Shown here in pieces: positions 55,500 to 64,000 of a DNA stretch of 64,000 nucleotides. Each line of letters opens with the position of its first letter. The first letter of the stretch is position 1. Position numbers and translations under genes: made by a program. Location: positions 992,001 through 1,056,000 of the forward strand of contig NZ_MTBA01000004.1 of NCBI RefSeq assembly GCF_002150805.1. The letters run 5' to 3'. Under the pieces are notes generated by a model. That model made no database searches and had not been told where the DNA came from. It worked only from the letters and a program-made list of their open reading frames with translations. This DNA is from Oceanospirillum sanctuarii (lineage in GTDB: Bacteria; Pseudomonadota; Gammaproteobacteria; Pseudomonadales; Halomonadaceae).

Positions 55500-56021
55500 T
55501 TAGTAAGACAGATTAACCGGCTCAGCGATATGGCCGTACTGCTGCAGGTGTGCCAGCCACTCTCCCAGAAACAGATTGATCTGCAGTTTCTCATCCGGCT
55601 GACGCATCTTGTCATTAGGATAAAGGTAACGGCCTTCAAAATGACGTTGCTTCTGATAACCCACCACTTCCGCCATGCGGGCATCGTGATACATACGCAC
55701 CGAAAGCTCCGGCTGGCTGAGCCAATGGCCCCAGCTGTCCTTCTGGAAAATTCGTAACAGCGTGGTGTACTTACTGCGCTCAGTGACCTTAATCACCAGC
55801 TCACCCAGATGCAGGGATTCATCACTGACCGCAAAATGCCACTGCTCAGACTCATCAAGATCCGGCAGTAATTTCAGCAGACGCAGATAGTTGGCTTCAC
55901 ACTCTGCCATCTGCTTCTTCAGATCAACGGCGTAATTGGGTTTGGTTCTCCAGCCATTATATTGCTGCCAACTGCCAAAACGGTTACCGGTGCCCGGTTT
56001 TTTATCGGAATTCGAATTCAT
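55500..56021 (-). CDS. DUF1249 (YqiB-like) protein
   Basis: A 173-residue soluble protein of the DUF1249 family. Family traits are the N-terminal YAVDLKKQMAECEANYLRLLKLLP, then VTERSKYTTLLRI and SVRMYHDARMAEVVGYQ, and the C-terminal KLQINLFLGEWLAHL. The function is unknown; it is conserved between nudF and cpdA in many gammaproteobacteria, hinting at a link to nucleotide or cyclic-AMP metabolism. ATG 56021 with GGGAG upstream is preferred to an in-frame start 14 codons earlier. Confidence 0.9.
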   Translation of the reverse strand: MNSNSDKKPGTGNRFGSWQQYNGWRTKPNYAVDLKKQMAECEANYLRLLKLLPDLDESEQWHFAVSDESLHLGELVIKVTERSKYTTLLRIFQKDSWGHWLSQPELSVRMYHDARMAEVVGYQKQRHFEGRYLYPNDKMRQPDEKLQINLFLGEWLAHLQQYGHIAEPVNLSY

Positions 56022-56109
56022 AGCAAAACACTCCCGCCCCAGCAGGCTGATCGTCCGGAACATATCTCCGGAAACTAAACGATCCTCCTGACACCCAGAT
56101 AATTAGAAT

Positions 56110-56742
56110 CTAAGCGCAGTACTTCTGCTGAAGGCGTTGTCGGTTAAGCTGCAGCCACTGCAAACCGATAATGGCCATGGCATTATTAATGCGGCCATCC
56201 TCAAGTCCCTTAAAGGCTTCGTCAGTGTCGACCAGCTCAACGCGGATATCTTCATTTTCTTCTTCCAGGCCGTAGATACCTTCCTGAATCTCACGACTGT
56301 TAATAATGCCCAGAAAAAGATCGATCTGTTCATCCATACCACCGGGGCTGACCCAGTATTTGTAGAGATGTTCAAGGTGAAGCACTTTACAGCCGGCTTC
56401 TTCTTCGGCTTCCCGGTGAACCACATTTTCATTACTTTCACCAGGCTCTGTCATGCCTGCTACCAGTTCAAACTGCCACGGGCTTTGGGACGCATCGTAA
56501 ATACAACCGGGGCGAAACTGTTCCAGCATCAATAACTTATCGACGACAGGATCATACAGAAGCGCACCAACGGCGTTGCCACGAACAAACACCTCACGGC
56601 TCATCGCTTCTGACCAACCTCCATCAAAGCGACGTGTTTTCAGGCGCAGTTTATCGAAACGGAAGAAACCCTGAAATACCGTGTTCTGTTCGATAATTTC
56701 AACTGCATCCTGATGAAACGTGGGCGTTAATTTTTTACTCAT
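56110..56742 (-). CDS. nudF: ADP-ribose pyrophosphatase
   Basis: Nudix hydrolase of 210 residues splitting ADP-ribose into AMP and ribose 5-phosphate. The Nudix box GMTEPGESNENVVHREAEEE is complete with its REAEEEAG metal site, and EVFVRGNAVGALLYD and YWVSPGGMDEQIDLFLG are typical of NudF. ATG 56742 is seven bases from AAGGAA and is chosen over two earlier in-frame ATGs. First gene of a pair with the DUF1249 gene, 88 bases apart. Confidence 0.95.
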   Translation of the reverse strand: MSKKLTPTFHQDAVEIIEQNTVFQGFFRFDKLRLKTRRFDGGWSEAMSREVFVRGNAVGALLYDPVVDKLLMLEQFRPGCIYDASQSPWQFELVAGMTEPGESNENVVHREAEEEAGCKVLHLEHLYKYWVSPGGMDEQIDLFLGIINSREIQEGIYGLEEENEDIRVELVDTDEAFKGLEDGRINNAMAIIGLQWLQLNRQRLQQKYCA

Positions 56743-56965
56743 GGTCATTCCTTTCCGGCAACAGCCTTTCAGCATAGCAAGTTTCAAATAACACTCAAGA
56801 AGCCCATTCAGGGGTAAAACTCAACCCACCAGTACAATTCTGCGCACTATACTAATCTTGTGTAGGACTATGACAGTATGACGAAGTAAAAGTCTCACCC
56901 GCGGTAATACAGCATCGCAACAGGAGCACTTTTACTTCCGGCAGGAGAGACTCCCGGAGGCGATT

Positions 56966-57793
56966 ATGGCCTTTGTGCAACTCAACTATCTGAATCACCG
57001 ACCGCTGGCCTTTTTCGCCGGTGCAGAGGGCAATGTGCCTGCGCTTAAGGCCTGCCTGCAACAAGCTAAAAGGCAAAGTGCCAGTATTCGTCTCTTTCTG
57101 GGCAACGCTTTTGGTGCCTTTGGCCACAGCGACGAAACCCTGTTCCAGCTGGAAACCCAGTGCACCTGGCTGGTTCGAGGACAACATGAACGCCTGCTGC
57201 TGCAGCGTTTCAGTCCCCGCCGGGGTTCTCTCAATAATCAGCCTGATGATTCATTCTTCGGACAGTCTCACGAAAACGGAGCGGAAACGGCCTGGCAGTG
57301 GCTGGATAATGATACCCGCCTCCGCCGCGCACAAAGCAGCTTCAGCTATCACAACATCGGCCATTTAAGCCAATGGACCGACCTGATCCGACTGCAAACT
57401 CCAAACGGAGCAATACTCGCCTGTCACGACTCACCGGATTACCTTTTTCCCGGTACGCTTAATCAACGTAACCTCGATAAAAACCAGATTCTGCAATGGC
57501 TGGATCAGTACCATTGTCAGGGGCTTATCATTGGCAGCGACCATCAACCCTGGATTGAACACCTGCCGGAAGGCCGTTTTGTCGCCAGCTGCGGTGCCAG
57601 TGGGTTTGCCAGCCATCCCCTCTATGCTGATGTCCATTACCTGCTGATTGAGCCCTTCAGGGGCAAACTGATCCCAAGAATCGAACGTGCCACCTATGAT
57701 GTGAAAAACTGGGCGGATCAGCTGCATACAGAAGGTGTCTCTTCGCTACTGACCTACCCTCTGCTCAAAGGACTGCCGCCACCGGATAATTAA
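56966..57793 (+). CDS. calcineurin-fold protein with lost metal ligands (pseudo-phosphoesterase)
   Basis: A 275-residue protein that follows the layout of the YfcE/ApaH-like metallophosphoesterase fold, but with altered metal sites. In place of DxHGN stands G19-A-E21-GN; GD is G46-N47; GNHD is G72-Q73-H74-E75; GHxH is G190-S191-D192-H193. Only H74, H154 (ACHDSP) and H193 remain. Surrounding conserved parts (GNVPALKACL, LVRGQHERLLL, CGASGFASHPLYADVHYLLIE) keep the fold recognisable. It is intact, with GGAGG before its ATG, so it is probably expressed and acts as binding protein or has changed chemistry. It is divergent from nudF. Confidence 0.72.
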   Translation: MAFVQLNYLNHRPLAFFAGAEGNVPALKACLQQAKRQSASIRLFLGNAFGAFGHSDETLFQLETQCTWLVRGQHERLLLQRFSPRRGSLNNQPDDSFFGQSHENGAETAWQWLDNDTRLRRAQSSFSYHNIGHLSQWTDLIRLQTPNGAILACHDSPDYLFPGTLNQRNLDKNQILQWLDQYHCQGLIIGSDHQPWIEHLPEGRFVASCGASGFASHPLYADVHYLLIEPFRGKLIPRIERATYDVKNWADQLHTEGVSSLLTYPLLKGLPPPDN

Positions 57794-58069
57794 GCAAAAA
57801 ACGATATCTGAACCAAAGGCTATATAAAAACAGCCATCCGACTGAGCCAGATCAACCTTAAAACAAATACAAAAAATACATGTAACATAACATGACTGAA
57901 ATCATGCAGTTTTATTGCAAACATTAGGGTTAGAATTCACTATTGGGCAGCTGAATAATAACAATACATTTAAAGCTGATTTTTTAACGGCTTACGAACA
58001 TTTATGGGCCAGCTTTGCCAAAGTCTTAAATTAAAAATATAACGACCAAGCATAAGAGCGAGCGTTGCA

Positions 58070-59704
58070 ATGCATAACCTCCTGGGCAATATCAAAATCA
58101 AATACAAACTCTGGGTCATTATCGGTTTAATGGCCATGGGGACAGCGGTACTGATCAGCGTCTCGCTGATGTCTCTCAAAGACAACCTGCTGGAAGACCG
58201 TAAGATCAAAACCAAGCACGTGGTTGAGACCGTGCACGGTTTTATGGATCACTACTATGGGCTGGAAACATCCGGGCAGCTAACCCGTGAACAGGCGCAA
58301 CAGGCCGCTCAAAAGGCGATTGAAAGTCTGCGTTACGACAAAGACGAGTATTTCTGGATCAACGACATGAACGCTGTCGTTGTGATGCACCCGATCAAGC
58401 CGGCCCTGAACGGTAAAAACCTGAGCAATCTGGAAGATGCCAACGGCAAAAAAATCTTTAGCGAATTCGTTGGGGTGGTTAAAGCTTCCGGTGAAGGTTA
58501 TGTGAACTATCTGTGGCCTAAACCCGGCCATGATGAGCCTCAGGCTAAAGTTTCCTACGTGAAAGGCTTCACCCCTTGGGGTTGGATTGTCGGCAATGGT
58601 ATCTACCTGAATGATATGGATGAGATCTTCTGGCAGACCCTGCTGCATTACTCTGTAACCGTGGGTATTCTTAGCCTGCTGATCGGTGGTCTGGCGCTCT
58701 TTATCATCCATATCATCACCGTACAGATCACCACCCTGAAAAACACTATGGTGGCGGTAAAAGACTCCGGTGACCTGCGTGAACGAGTGGATATTGATAC
58801 CACTGACGAACTGGGTGATATGGCCGGTGCTTTTAACCACATGATGGATAAGTTCCAGAACATCGTGAACTCGGTTGATCAGTCCACCCAACAGCTGTCC
58901 CACGCCATCACTCAGATGTCAGAGATCACCGAAAGCACTATTGATGGTGTCGCCCGTCAGCGCTCTGAAACGGAACAAAGTGCAGCCGGTATGAACCAGA
59001 TGGCGGCTTCTGCTCAGCAAACCGCCCATATTGCGGATCAGGCTAATGAGACCACCCGCCAGGCGCACGAACAGACAGAAAACGGCCTGCGTATCGTTGA
59101 AGAAGCCACCGGCAGTATCAACGAACTGGCAAGTGAAGTTGAAGAAGCCAGCAGCGTGATTAACGCTCTGGAAGATCACACTGCGAAGATCGAAAGTATT
59201 CTCGATGTGATCGGTGGTATCTCCGAACAAACCAACCTGCTGGCGTTAAATGCCGCCATTGAAGCTGCCCGTGCCGGTGAACAGGGTCGCGGTTTTGCCG
59301 TGGTGGCCGACGAAGTCCGTCAGCTAGCCCAACGCTCAGCCGAATCCACCCAGCAGATTCAGGAGATGATCCACGAACTGCAAAGCCGCTCCAAAGTTGC
59401 TGTAAATGTGATGAATACCAGTCGGACTAAGGCAGAAACCACGGTTACGAAAGCGACCGAAGCCGGTGAAGCCTTCCGCACCATTGCAGAATCCATGCAA
59501 CAGATCAGCTCGCTAAATGCTCAGATCATGAATGCAGCAGATGAGCAAAGCAGCGTTGCAGATGAGATGAGTCGTAATCTGGTGTCTATCTCCAGCGTTT
59601 CGGAAGAAACTGAACAGGGTACAGCTCTGATTCGAGAATCCGGTCGTGAGCTGCAGCAAAATGCGAAGAATCTGGAAGGCTTGATCAAACAGTTCCAAAC
59701 CTGA
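58070..59704 (+). CDS. methyl-accepting chemotaxis protein, single-Cache type
   Basis: A 544-residue chemoreceptor: TM 15-33, periplasmic sCache_2 domain (about 38-190; [50 protein letters not shown]), TM 195-218, HAMP (220-272) and signalling domain (about 285-544) with the conserved tip [20 protein letters not shown]. sCache_2 receptors often bind short-chain organic acids, but the ligand cannot be named. It is a single gene; a CATGA/TCATG inverted repeat lies about 180 bases upstream. Confidence 0.94.
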   Translation: MHNLLGNIKIKYKLWVIIGLMAMGTAVLISVSLMSLKDNLLEDRKIKTKHVVETVHGFMDHYYGLETSGQLTREQAQQAAQKAIESLRYDKDEYFWINDMNAVVVMHPIKPALNGKNLSNLEDANGKKIFSEFVGVVKASGEGYVNYLWPKPGHDEPQAKVSYVKGFTPWGWIVGNGIYLNDMDEIFWQTLLHYSVTVGILSLLIGGLALFIIHIITVQITTLKNTMVAVKDSGDLRERVDIDTTDELGDMAGAFNHMMDKFQNIVNSVDQSTQQLSHAITQMSEITESTIDGVARQRSETEQSAAGMNQMAASAQQTAHIADQANETTRQAHEQTENGLRIVEEATGSINELASEVEEASSVINALEDHTAKIESILDVIGGISEQTNLLALNAAIEAARAGEQGRGFAVVADEVRQLAQRSAESTQQIQEMIHELQSRSKVAVNVMNTSRTKAETTVTKATEAGEAFRTIAESMQQISSLNAQIMNAADEQSSVADEMSRNLVSISSVSEETEQGTALIRESGRELQQNAKNLEGLIKQFQT

Positions 59705-59730
59705 CCTGCCTCTCAGGTCACGCTTCAAAC

Positions 59731-59769
59731 AGCCTGTGCGTCGTTTTAGAATCGGCCACAGGCTTTTTT
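59731..59769 (+). terminator. chemoreceptor terminator
   Basis: AGCCTGTG/CACAGGCT stem with an 18-base loop and six T, 27 bases after the stop. Confidence 0.8.
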
Positions 59770-59827
59770 ATTACTTAGAGAACACACTCCAACCAAAGAG
59801 ACCGAATCCTGTATGAAAGGGCGTAAT

Positions 59828-60340
59828 ATGCAGCGCTGGCGGGATCCTGCAAAGGACCCTCGGCGTGAAAAGAAGACCAACCTGATCACCCCCGAAGGCT
59901 ATGAAGCGCTTCAGAGCGAACGAAATTTTCTCTGGAAAGTTCGTCACCCGGAGCTGGCTCAGAAAGTACAGGAAGCTGCCGCCCAAGGCGATCGCAGCGA
60001 AAATGCCGATTACACCTACAACAAGCAACTGCTGAATAAAACACTGGGACGTATCCGCCATCTGGACAAACGTCTGGATGCGTTAACCGTTGTGGATAAG
60101 AAACCTGATGATCCGGAGCGAATTTTCTTCTCTGCCCATGTCGAGCTTGAAGATGAAGAGAGTGAGCTGATGAAAATCCGTATCGTAGGCCCGGATGAAG
60201 CCGACCTCAAAGAGGGTAAAATCAATATCGACTCCCCCATGGCGCGCTCTTTATTGGGTAAAACACTGGATGATGAGATTCGGGTACAGGCTCCCGGCGG
60301 TGAACAGGTCTATTACGTATTATCAGTGGCTTACGATTAA
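59828..60340 (+). CDS. greB: transcription elongation factor GreB
   Basis: A 170-residue Gre factor that rescues backtracked RNA polymerase. N-terminal coiled coil (about 20-90, with LITPEGYEALQSERNFLWKV and the tip AAAQGDRSENADYTYNK carrying the acidic catalytic residues) and C-terminal globular domain (IRIVGPDEADL, INIDSPMARSLLGK). The longer IDSPMARSLL region and NFLW favour GreB over GreA. ATG 59828, six bases from AAAGGG, is preferred to ATG 59813. Confidence 0.95.
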   Translation: MQRWRDPAKDPRREKKTNLITPEGYEALQSERNFLWKVRHPELAQKVQEAAAQGDRSENADYTYNKQLLNKTLGRIRHLDKRLDALTVVDKKPDDPERIFFSAHVELEDEESELMKIRIVGPDEADLKEGKINIDSPMARSLLGKTLDDEIRVQAPGGEQVYYVLSVAYD

Positions 60341-60389
60341 CAGAGAGCCAACCCGGATCAACTGACGATAAGAACAACCCGCACCATTA

Positions 60390-60434
60390 AAAAAAACGCC
60401 CCTGACAACCTAAGTCGTCAGGGGCGGTTTTTTT
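60390..60434. terminator. bidirectional terminator
   Basis: CGCCCCTGAC/GTCAGGGGCG stem, ten-base loop, with A and T runs outside, between greB (+) and the DUF2892 gene (-). Confidence 0.92.
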
Positions 60435-60490
60435 AATTCAGATCGGATATTCCGAAATAAATATGTGGGGTATGGCTATAGGTCTCTGCC

Positions 60491-60694
60491 TTATTTGAAG
60501 GCACAGCCGGTTTTAATCCCCATCATATTGAAGATTTTTGCCGCCGGGCAGAAGCCAGTGAAAGCAGACTGGATCATATTGGCACCAATAAATACCGTAA
60601 ACCAGAAGAAGTTTGCGTGTACGTACTGGGTCAGGATCACACTCAGTAAAACCATTGAACCCGCAAAAACAAACATCAGACGATCAATATTCAT
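60491..60694 (-). CDS. DUF2892 membrane protein
   Basis: A 67-residue inner-membrane protein with two helices (about 6-26 and 30-48) and the family end motif GFCPAAKIFNMMGIKTGCAF. DUF2892 often accompanies rhodanese domains (YgaP type); here it stands alone. The C-terminal Cys pair (CPAAK, GC) is conserved in the family. ATG 60694 with GGAG seven bases upstream is used instead of an ATG four codons earlier. Confidence 0.88.
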   Translation of the reverse strand: MNIDRLMFVFAGSMVLLSVILTQYVHANFFWFTVFIGANMIQSAFTGFCPAAKIFNMMGIKTGCAFK

Positions 60695-60844
60695 AACTCT
60701 CTCCAAAACTCATGTAGGTCACATCACCTGACCGATTGGGAGAGATAATATTAGAAAACCCTTAAACAAAGAAATACCGCTTAATTCTAAATAGAATTTA
60801 CATATAACCAATAGAAATAAGCGGTCAACATGGATTCAAAAGGA

Positions 60845-61852
60845 TCAGTAAGGACGTTCAGCAATCACCACTGCACGCTTGGGTGCAGGGTAACCTTCCG
60901 CAGTTTTAGTGGCATCATTCGGATCGAGAAAATCCTGCAGGGATTGGTAAGTCATCCATTCAGTGCTGCGCTGCTCCTCTGTCGTGGTGACCGAGACATC
61001 CACGACCCGCACATTAACAAAGCCGCACTTCTCCAGCCAAAGCACCAGTGCATCAGGGCTTGGCAGATACCAGACGTTGTTCATCATGGCGTAGCGATCT
61101 TCCGGCACCAGCACGGTTTGTGCGTCACCATCCACCACCAGGGTTTCCAGCACCAGCTCACCACCGGGACGCAGCGCTTCTTTCAGCTGGTACAGGTGAT
61201 CAATTGGCGAACGGCGATGGTACAGCACCCCCATGGAAAACACGGTATCGAAGTAATCGAGATTTTCCGGGACATCTTCAATACCCACTGGCAAGTGGAA
61301 TACACGATTGCCATCAGCCAAGCCCATCAGACGGCGCACCAGCTGGAACTGCATATGAAAACGAGGGGAAGGATCAATACCCACCACAAAGCGGGCTCCG
61401 GCACCGGCCATACGCCAGCAGTGATAACCGCTGCCACAACCAACATCCAGCACGCTGCGGTTATGCAGGGGTGCAATGAACTCCGCCAGACGATCCCATT
61501 TCCAGTCGGAATGCCATTCGGTATCGATATAAGAACCGTGCAGCTCGAACGGCCCTTTGCGCCACGGCATCAGCTTTTTCAGCAGATTACGATATTTCGC
61601 CTGCATTGGCTGAGGCAGTTCAGGTTGGGTACTGACCTGAACAGCACTTTGCTCCAGATTGATTTCAACCTGATATCCCTGCTCCGCCAGCATTTCTGCG
61701 GTATCAAATTTATCCACAACCCTCTGCCAACCCGGCAGGTCTGAATAACGCTTAATATCCAACGCCTCTTCCAGCTGCTCAGGAACTTTTGCCAGCCATC
61801 GGGTAAGACCTTCTTCGGCAAATTTTTGATACAGAGGTGCGTAATCCTGCAT
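60845..61852 (-). CDS. cmoB: tRNA U34 carboxymethyltransferase CmoB
   Basis: Transfers the carboxymethyl group of carboxy-S-adenosylmethionine to 5-hydroxyuridine at position 34 of tRNAs, giving cmo5U. 335 residues, Rossmann methyltransferase with LDVGCGSGYHCWRMAGAGA and GIDPSPRFHMQF; the N-terminal KGPFELHGSYIDTEWHSDWKW is typical of CmoB. Last gene of rsmC-cmoA-cmoB, 66 bases after cmoA. Confidence 0.97.
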   Translation of the reverse strand: MQDYAPLYQKFAEEGLTRWLAKVPEQLEEALDIKRYSDLPGWQRVVDKFDTAEMLAEQGYQVEINLEQSAVQVSTQPELPQPMQAKYRNLLKKLMPWRKGPFELHGSYIDTEWHSDWKWDRLAEFIAPLHNRSVLDVGCGSGYHCWRMAGAGARFVVGIDPSPRFHMQFQLVRRLMGLADGNRVFHLPVGIEDVPENLDYFDTVFSMGVLYHRRSPIDHLYQLKEALRPGGELVLETLVVDGDAQTVLVPEDRYAMMNNVWYLPSPDALVLWLEKCGFVNVRVVDVSVTTTEEQRSTEWMTYQSLQDFLDPNDATKTAEGYPAPKRAVVIAERPY

Positions 61853-61918
61853 GGTGAAGCTCGCTTAAATCGGGTTGGATAGAATTCAGGACAATCAGAC
61901 TGAGTTTTTGAGTGATAA

Positions 61919-62668
61919 TTATCGGGCTTTTATCGCCAGCAATGAGGCAAAGTTCAGGTATTGAAACCAAACCGTACTCTGAGCGAAACCCGCATCTTTG
62001 AAACGCTGGTGATGGGTATCAAAGCTCTCAGCCTGCAGGAAGTTTTCCAGCGCGGCACGTTTCTGACTGATCTCCAGTTCGCTGTAGCCATTAGCCCGCT
62101 TGAAATCCAGATGCAGATCAAACAAGGTATCCTGCTGCTCTGGTGACTCGAAACGTACTTTTTCCGACAGGATAATCACACCACCCGGTGCCAGACCTTC
62201 ATGGATCCGTTTCAGCAACGGCAGGCGCTGCTCCATCGGCAAAAACTGAAAGGTAAAATTCAGAATCACAACCGAGGCATTCTCAATCGGTGCTTCGCAG
62301 ATATCAGCACATTCCAGATGCACACCATCTCGCTGCACGTCAGAAACTTCCTGTGACAGCACCTCACGACAACGCTCGATCATGGCTTCCGAGTTATCGA
62401 GACCAATAATCTCAAGGCCCGGCTCCTGAATCTGGTGCAGTACCGACAGCATACTGGCCCCCAGAGAGCAGCCCAGATCATAGATACGGGTACCCGGTTG
62501 CCAGTAACGACGGGCAATCACACCGGTCATGCCGATCATATTGCTGTAACCCGGCACTGAGCGTTTGATCATATCCGGAAAGACCTGAACCACCTTATCG
62601 TCAAAGGAAAAGGTCGCTACTTTGTCCAGAGGATTGGCGAAAATGGCGTCTTTTTGTTCGTGTTTCAC
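61919..62668 (-). CDS. cmoA: carboxy-S-adenosyl-L-methionine synthase CmoA
   Basis: Makes carboxy-SAM from SAM and prephenate for CmoB. 249 residues, Rossmann fold with DLGCSLGASMLSV and the NFTFQFLP motif; KRSVPGYSNMIGMTG contains residues that bind the carboxyl group in the family. The start is GTG 62668 with AGG about nine bases upstream; 16 bases separate it from rsmC. Confidence 0.97.
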   Translation of the reverse strand: MKHEQKDAIFANPLDKVATFSFDDKVVQVFPDMIKRSVPGYSNMIGMTGVIARRYWQPGTRIYDLGCSLGASMLSVLHQIQEPGLEIIGLDNSEAMIERCREVLSQEVSDVQRDGVHLECADICEAPIENASVVILNFTFQFLPMEQRLPLLKRIHEGLAPGGVIILSEKVRFESPEQQDTLFDLHLDFKRANGYSELEISQKRAALENFLQAESFDTHHQRFKDAGFAQSTVWFQYLNFASLLAIKAR

Positions 62669-62684
62669 GTCAGGTACCTAAAAG

Positions 62685-63827
62685 TTAAATCCGGGCAGAC
62701 CAGATACAGAACTTACCGGTTTCTGCGATACGCTCGCAGTGACCGAAAGTAGCTTCGATAATATCCGGGTATTTCAGAAAACGGTTGGCAACGATACGCA
62801 ACTCACCGCTTCGCTTAAGATGTTTTTTCGCCTGACGGATAAAACGATCCGCCAGATCGTAATCTGTCTTTTGACCGGTATGAAAAGGCGGATTCGAAAT
62901 AATCAGATCGAAACGCTCGGTGACATCACTCCACATATCGGAGGCAAAAACCTCACCTTCGAGATCATTTGCTTTTAAGCTCCGGCTGGTTGCTTCCAAA
63001 GCCATCGCATTAACATCACAGAAGGTGACTTCCAGTTCGGGATCACGCTTAAGCAGGCTTAAACCGATCACACCGGTTCCACAGCCCATATCCAGCACTC
63101 TGCGGTTACGCACTTTGGACGGCTTGATACGAGGCATATTCTGCAGCATCAGAGCTGTGCCTTCATCCAGACGGCCATGGCTGAACACCCCGGGCAAACT
63201 GATTAGCTTTAGGTCCGACAAGACTTCAGGGAAGGCATCATTTTCAGGCAGATTCCAATGCAGCTCCCAAGGGTCAGGATTAAAGCTGTACTCGGTTTCG
63301 ATCTGATTTACCGGGCCTAGCTCCAGCTTAAGCAGGGTGCTCTTTTTCGCCTTATCAGCCTTACTCAGACTGAAGCCACCTTCCGGCCAGGCTTCTTCAG
63401 CTGCTGCTCTAACCAGTTTATCGGCTGACTTAATCCCGCCGTTATTCTCACCTACCAACCAGAAACAAGCGCCTGATTTCAGCAAAGGCAGCAACTGAGC
63501 AATCAGATAACGTGCCTGCTCTTTCGCTTTCGGCATAAAGAGGACGATATTATCGTAACCGTTAAGAAGACCCGCCTCGTTATCCTGACCAAGATAAGCC
63601 TGAAAAAGCGGTAAAAAGCGCGATTCTCGCTGAGCAAAATCAACCATCGACTGATAGCTTCTCCAGTCATCCATCAGCAGGTGTAATGCCTCGACATCAT
63701 CCGTGAGTAGTGGATGAATAAAATTACCAATACCCTCGGTTACCGACAAATGAGCCAACAGAACCTGCCCCTTAATTGACGACTGGTTGCGCAGTAAGAG
63801 TTCTGCGGCTGGAGATAAAGCGCTCAT
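62685..63827 (-). CDS. rsmC: 16S rRNA guanine-N2 methyltransferase RsmC
   Basis: Methylates G1207 of 16S rRNA in the small subunit. 380 residues with two tandem methyltransferase folds: an N-terminal degenerate one (1-175) and a catalytic C-terminal one (about 190-375) with LDMGCGTGVIGLSLL and the N2-methyltransferase motif NPPFHTG. First gene of a tRNA/rRNA modification operon with cmoA and cmoB. Confidence 0.94.
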   Translation of the reverse strand: MSALSPAAELLLRNQSSIKGQVLLAHLSVTEGIGNFIHPLLTDDVEALHLLMDDWRSYQSMVDFAQRESRFLPLFQAYLGQDNEAGLLNGYDNIVLFMPKAKEQARYLIAQLLPLLKSGACFWLVGENNGGIKSADKLVRAAAEEAWPEGGFSLSKADKAKKSTLLKLELGPVNQIETEYSFNPDPWELHWNLPENDAFPEVLSDLKLISLPGVFSHGRLDEGTALMLQNMPRIKPSKVRNRRVLDMGCGTGVIGLSLLKRDPELEVTFCDVNAMALEATSRSLKANDLEGEVFASDMWSDVTERFDLIISNPPFHTGQKTDYDLADRFIRQAKKHLKRSGELRIVANRFLKYPDIIEATFGHCERIAETGKFCIWSARI

Positions 63828-63945
63828 AATGTTTTACCGGTGTAGAAGGTTATAAAAACGTGAAGGATAAAGCTGGGTATTCTACCGTCAATCAACGCGT
63901 AAGGTACAAAATCTGGCAGTTTCAGCGATCAGGGCGTTAAGTAAT

Positions 63946-63977
63946 GGCATGTGTATTTGTGGTTACATGCCCTTTTT
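63946..63977 (+). terminator. possible plus-strand terminator at window end
   Basis: GGCATGT/ACATGCC stem with a 12-base loop and five T, upstream of the rsmC start. There is no plus-strand gene before it, so its role is uncertain; it could be part of a leader or of the next gene. Confidence 0.35.
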
Positions 63978-64000
63978 GGCGATGATATGAATATAACGTC

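Noticed and set aside
54563-57793. Possible phage-defence island around the phosphoesterase genes
   Set aside because: nudF, the DUF1249 gene and cpdA are conserved housekeeping neighbours; no nuclease, effector or mobility gene is present.

Overview
The window reads as an ordinary chromosomal segment of a marine, heterotrophic gammaproteobacterium of about 50 percent GC, most likely of the Oceanospirillales type (an inference from gene content and conserved neighbourhoods: xseA divergent from guaB-guaA, nudF-yqiB-cpdA, rsmC-cmoA-cmoB, cysD-cysN, and a PHA synthase). I see no tRNA, rRNA, CRISPR array, prophage or insertion sequence. Genes are densely packed, and most convergent pairs are separated by a symmetric hairpin that can terminate both transcripts.

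Layout. 1-1.7 kb: 5' part of an OxyR-type regulator, an orphan 76-residue ORF and a strongly structured intergenic stretch with a candidate small RNA. 1.7-6.1 kb: putA (proline to glutamate, without the DNA-binding N-terminus) and a divergent Lrp-family regulator that probably replaces that domain. 6.2-16.8 kb: Sel1-repeat protein, two diguanylate cyclases, an MFS carrier, RarD plus a Gate-domain membrane protein with a divergent AsnC/Lrp regulator, and a chemoreceptor. 17-25 kb: Na+/alanine-type symporter, a large hybrid histidine kinase with its own Hpt domain, a response regulator fused to an RsbW-like ATPase, and a Kef-type cation/proton antiporter. 25.4-33.9 kb: a signalling block made of a three-gene minus-strand operon (lipoprotein binding protein, PAS-PAS-GGDEF, haem-c-type GGDEF) and a tandem pair of EAL-HDOD proteins, one of which has lost its EAL active site. 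34-40.6 kb: the SUF iron-sulfur operon (Rrf2 regulator-sufB-C-D-S-T-Rieske protein). 41-51.8 kb: small membrane protein and divergent PhaC, PepSY membrane protein, guaA, guaB, xseA, M23 peptidase, small phasin-like protein. 51.9-57.8 kb: cysN-cysD, cpdA, yqiB-like, nudF, and a calcineurin-fold protein that has lost most metal ligands. 58-64 kb: chemoreceptor, greB, DUF2892 protein, cmoB, cmoA, rsmC.

How it fits together: catabolism of proline and amino-acid transport, carbon storage, sulfate activation and Fe-S assembly form the metabolic core. Four GGDEF proteins, two EAL-HDOD proteins, two chemoreceptors and one phosphorelay give the region an unusual density of signalling genes. The most interesting points for follow-up are the lipoprotein/PAS-GGDEF/haem-GGDEF operon, a near-perfect IscR type 1 style site between the hybrid kinase and its response regulator, the pseudo-phosphoesterase, the active/inactive EAL-HDOD pair and the structured region downstream of putA.
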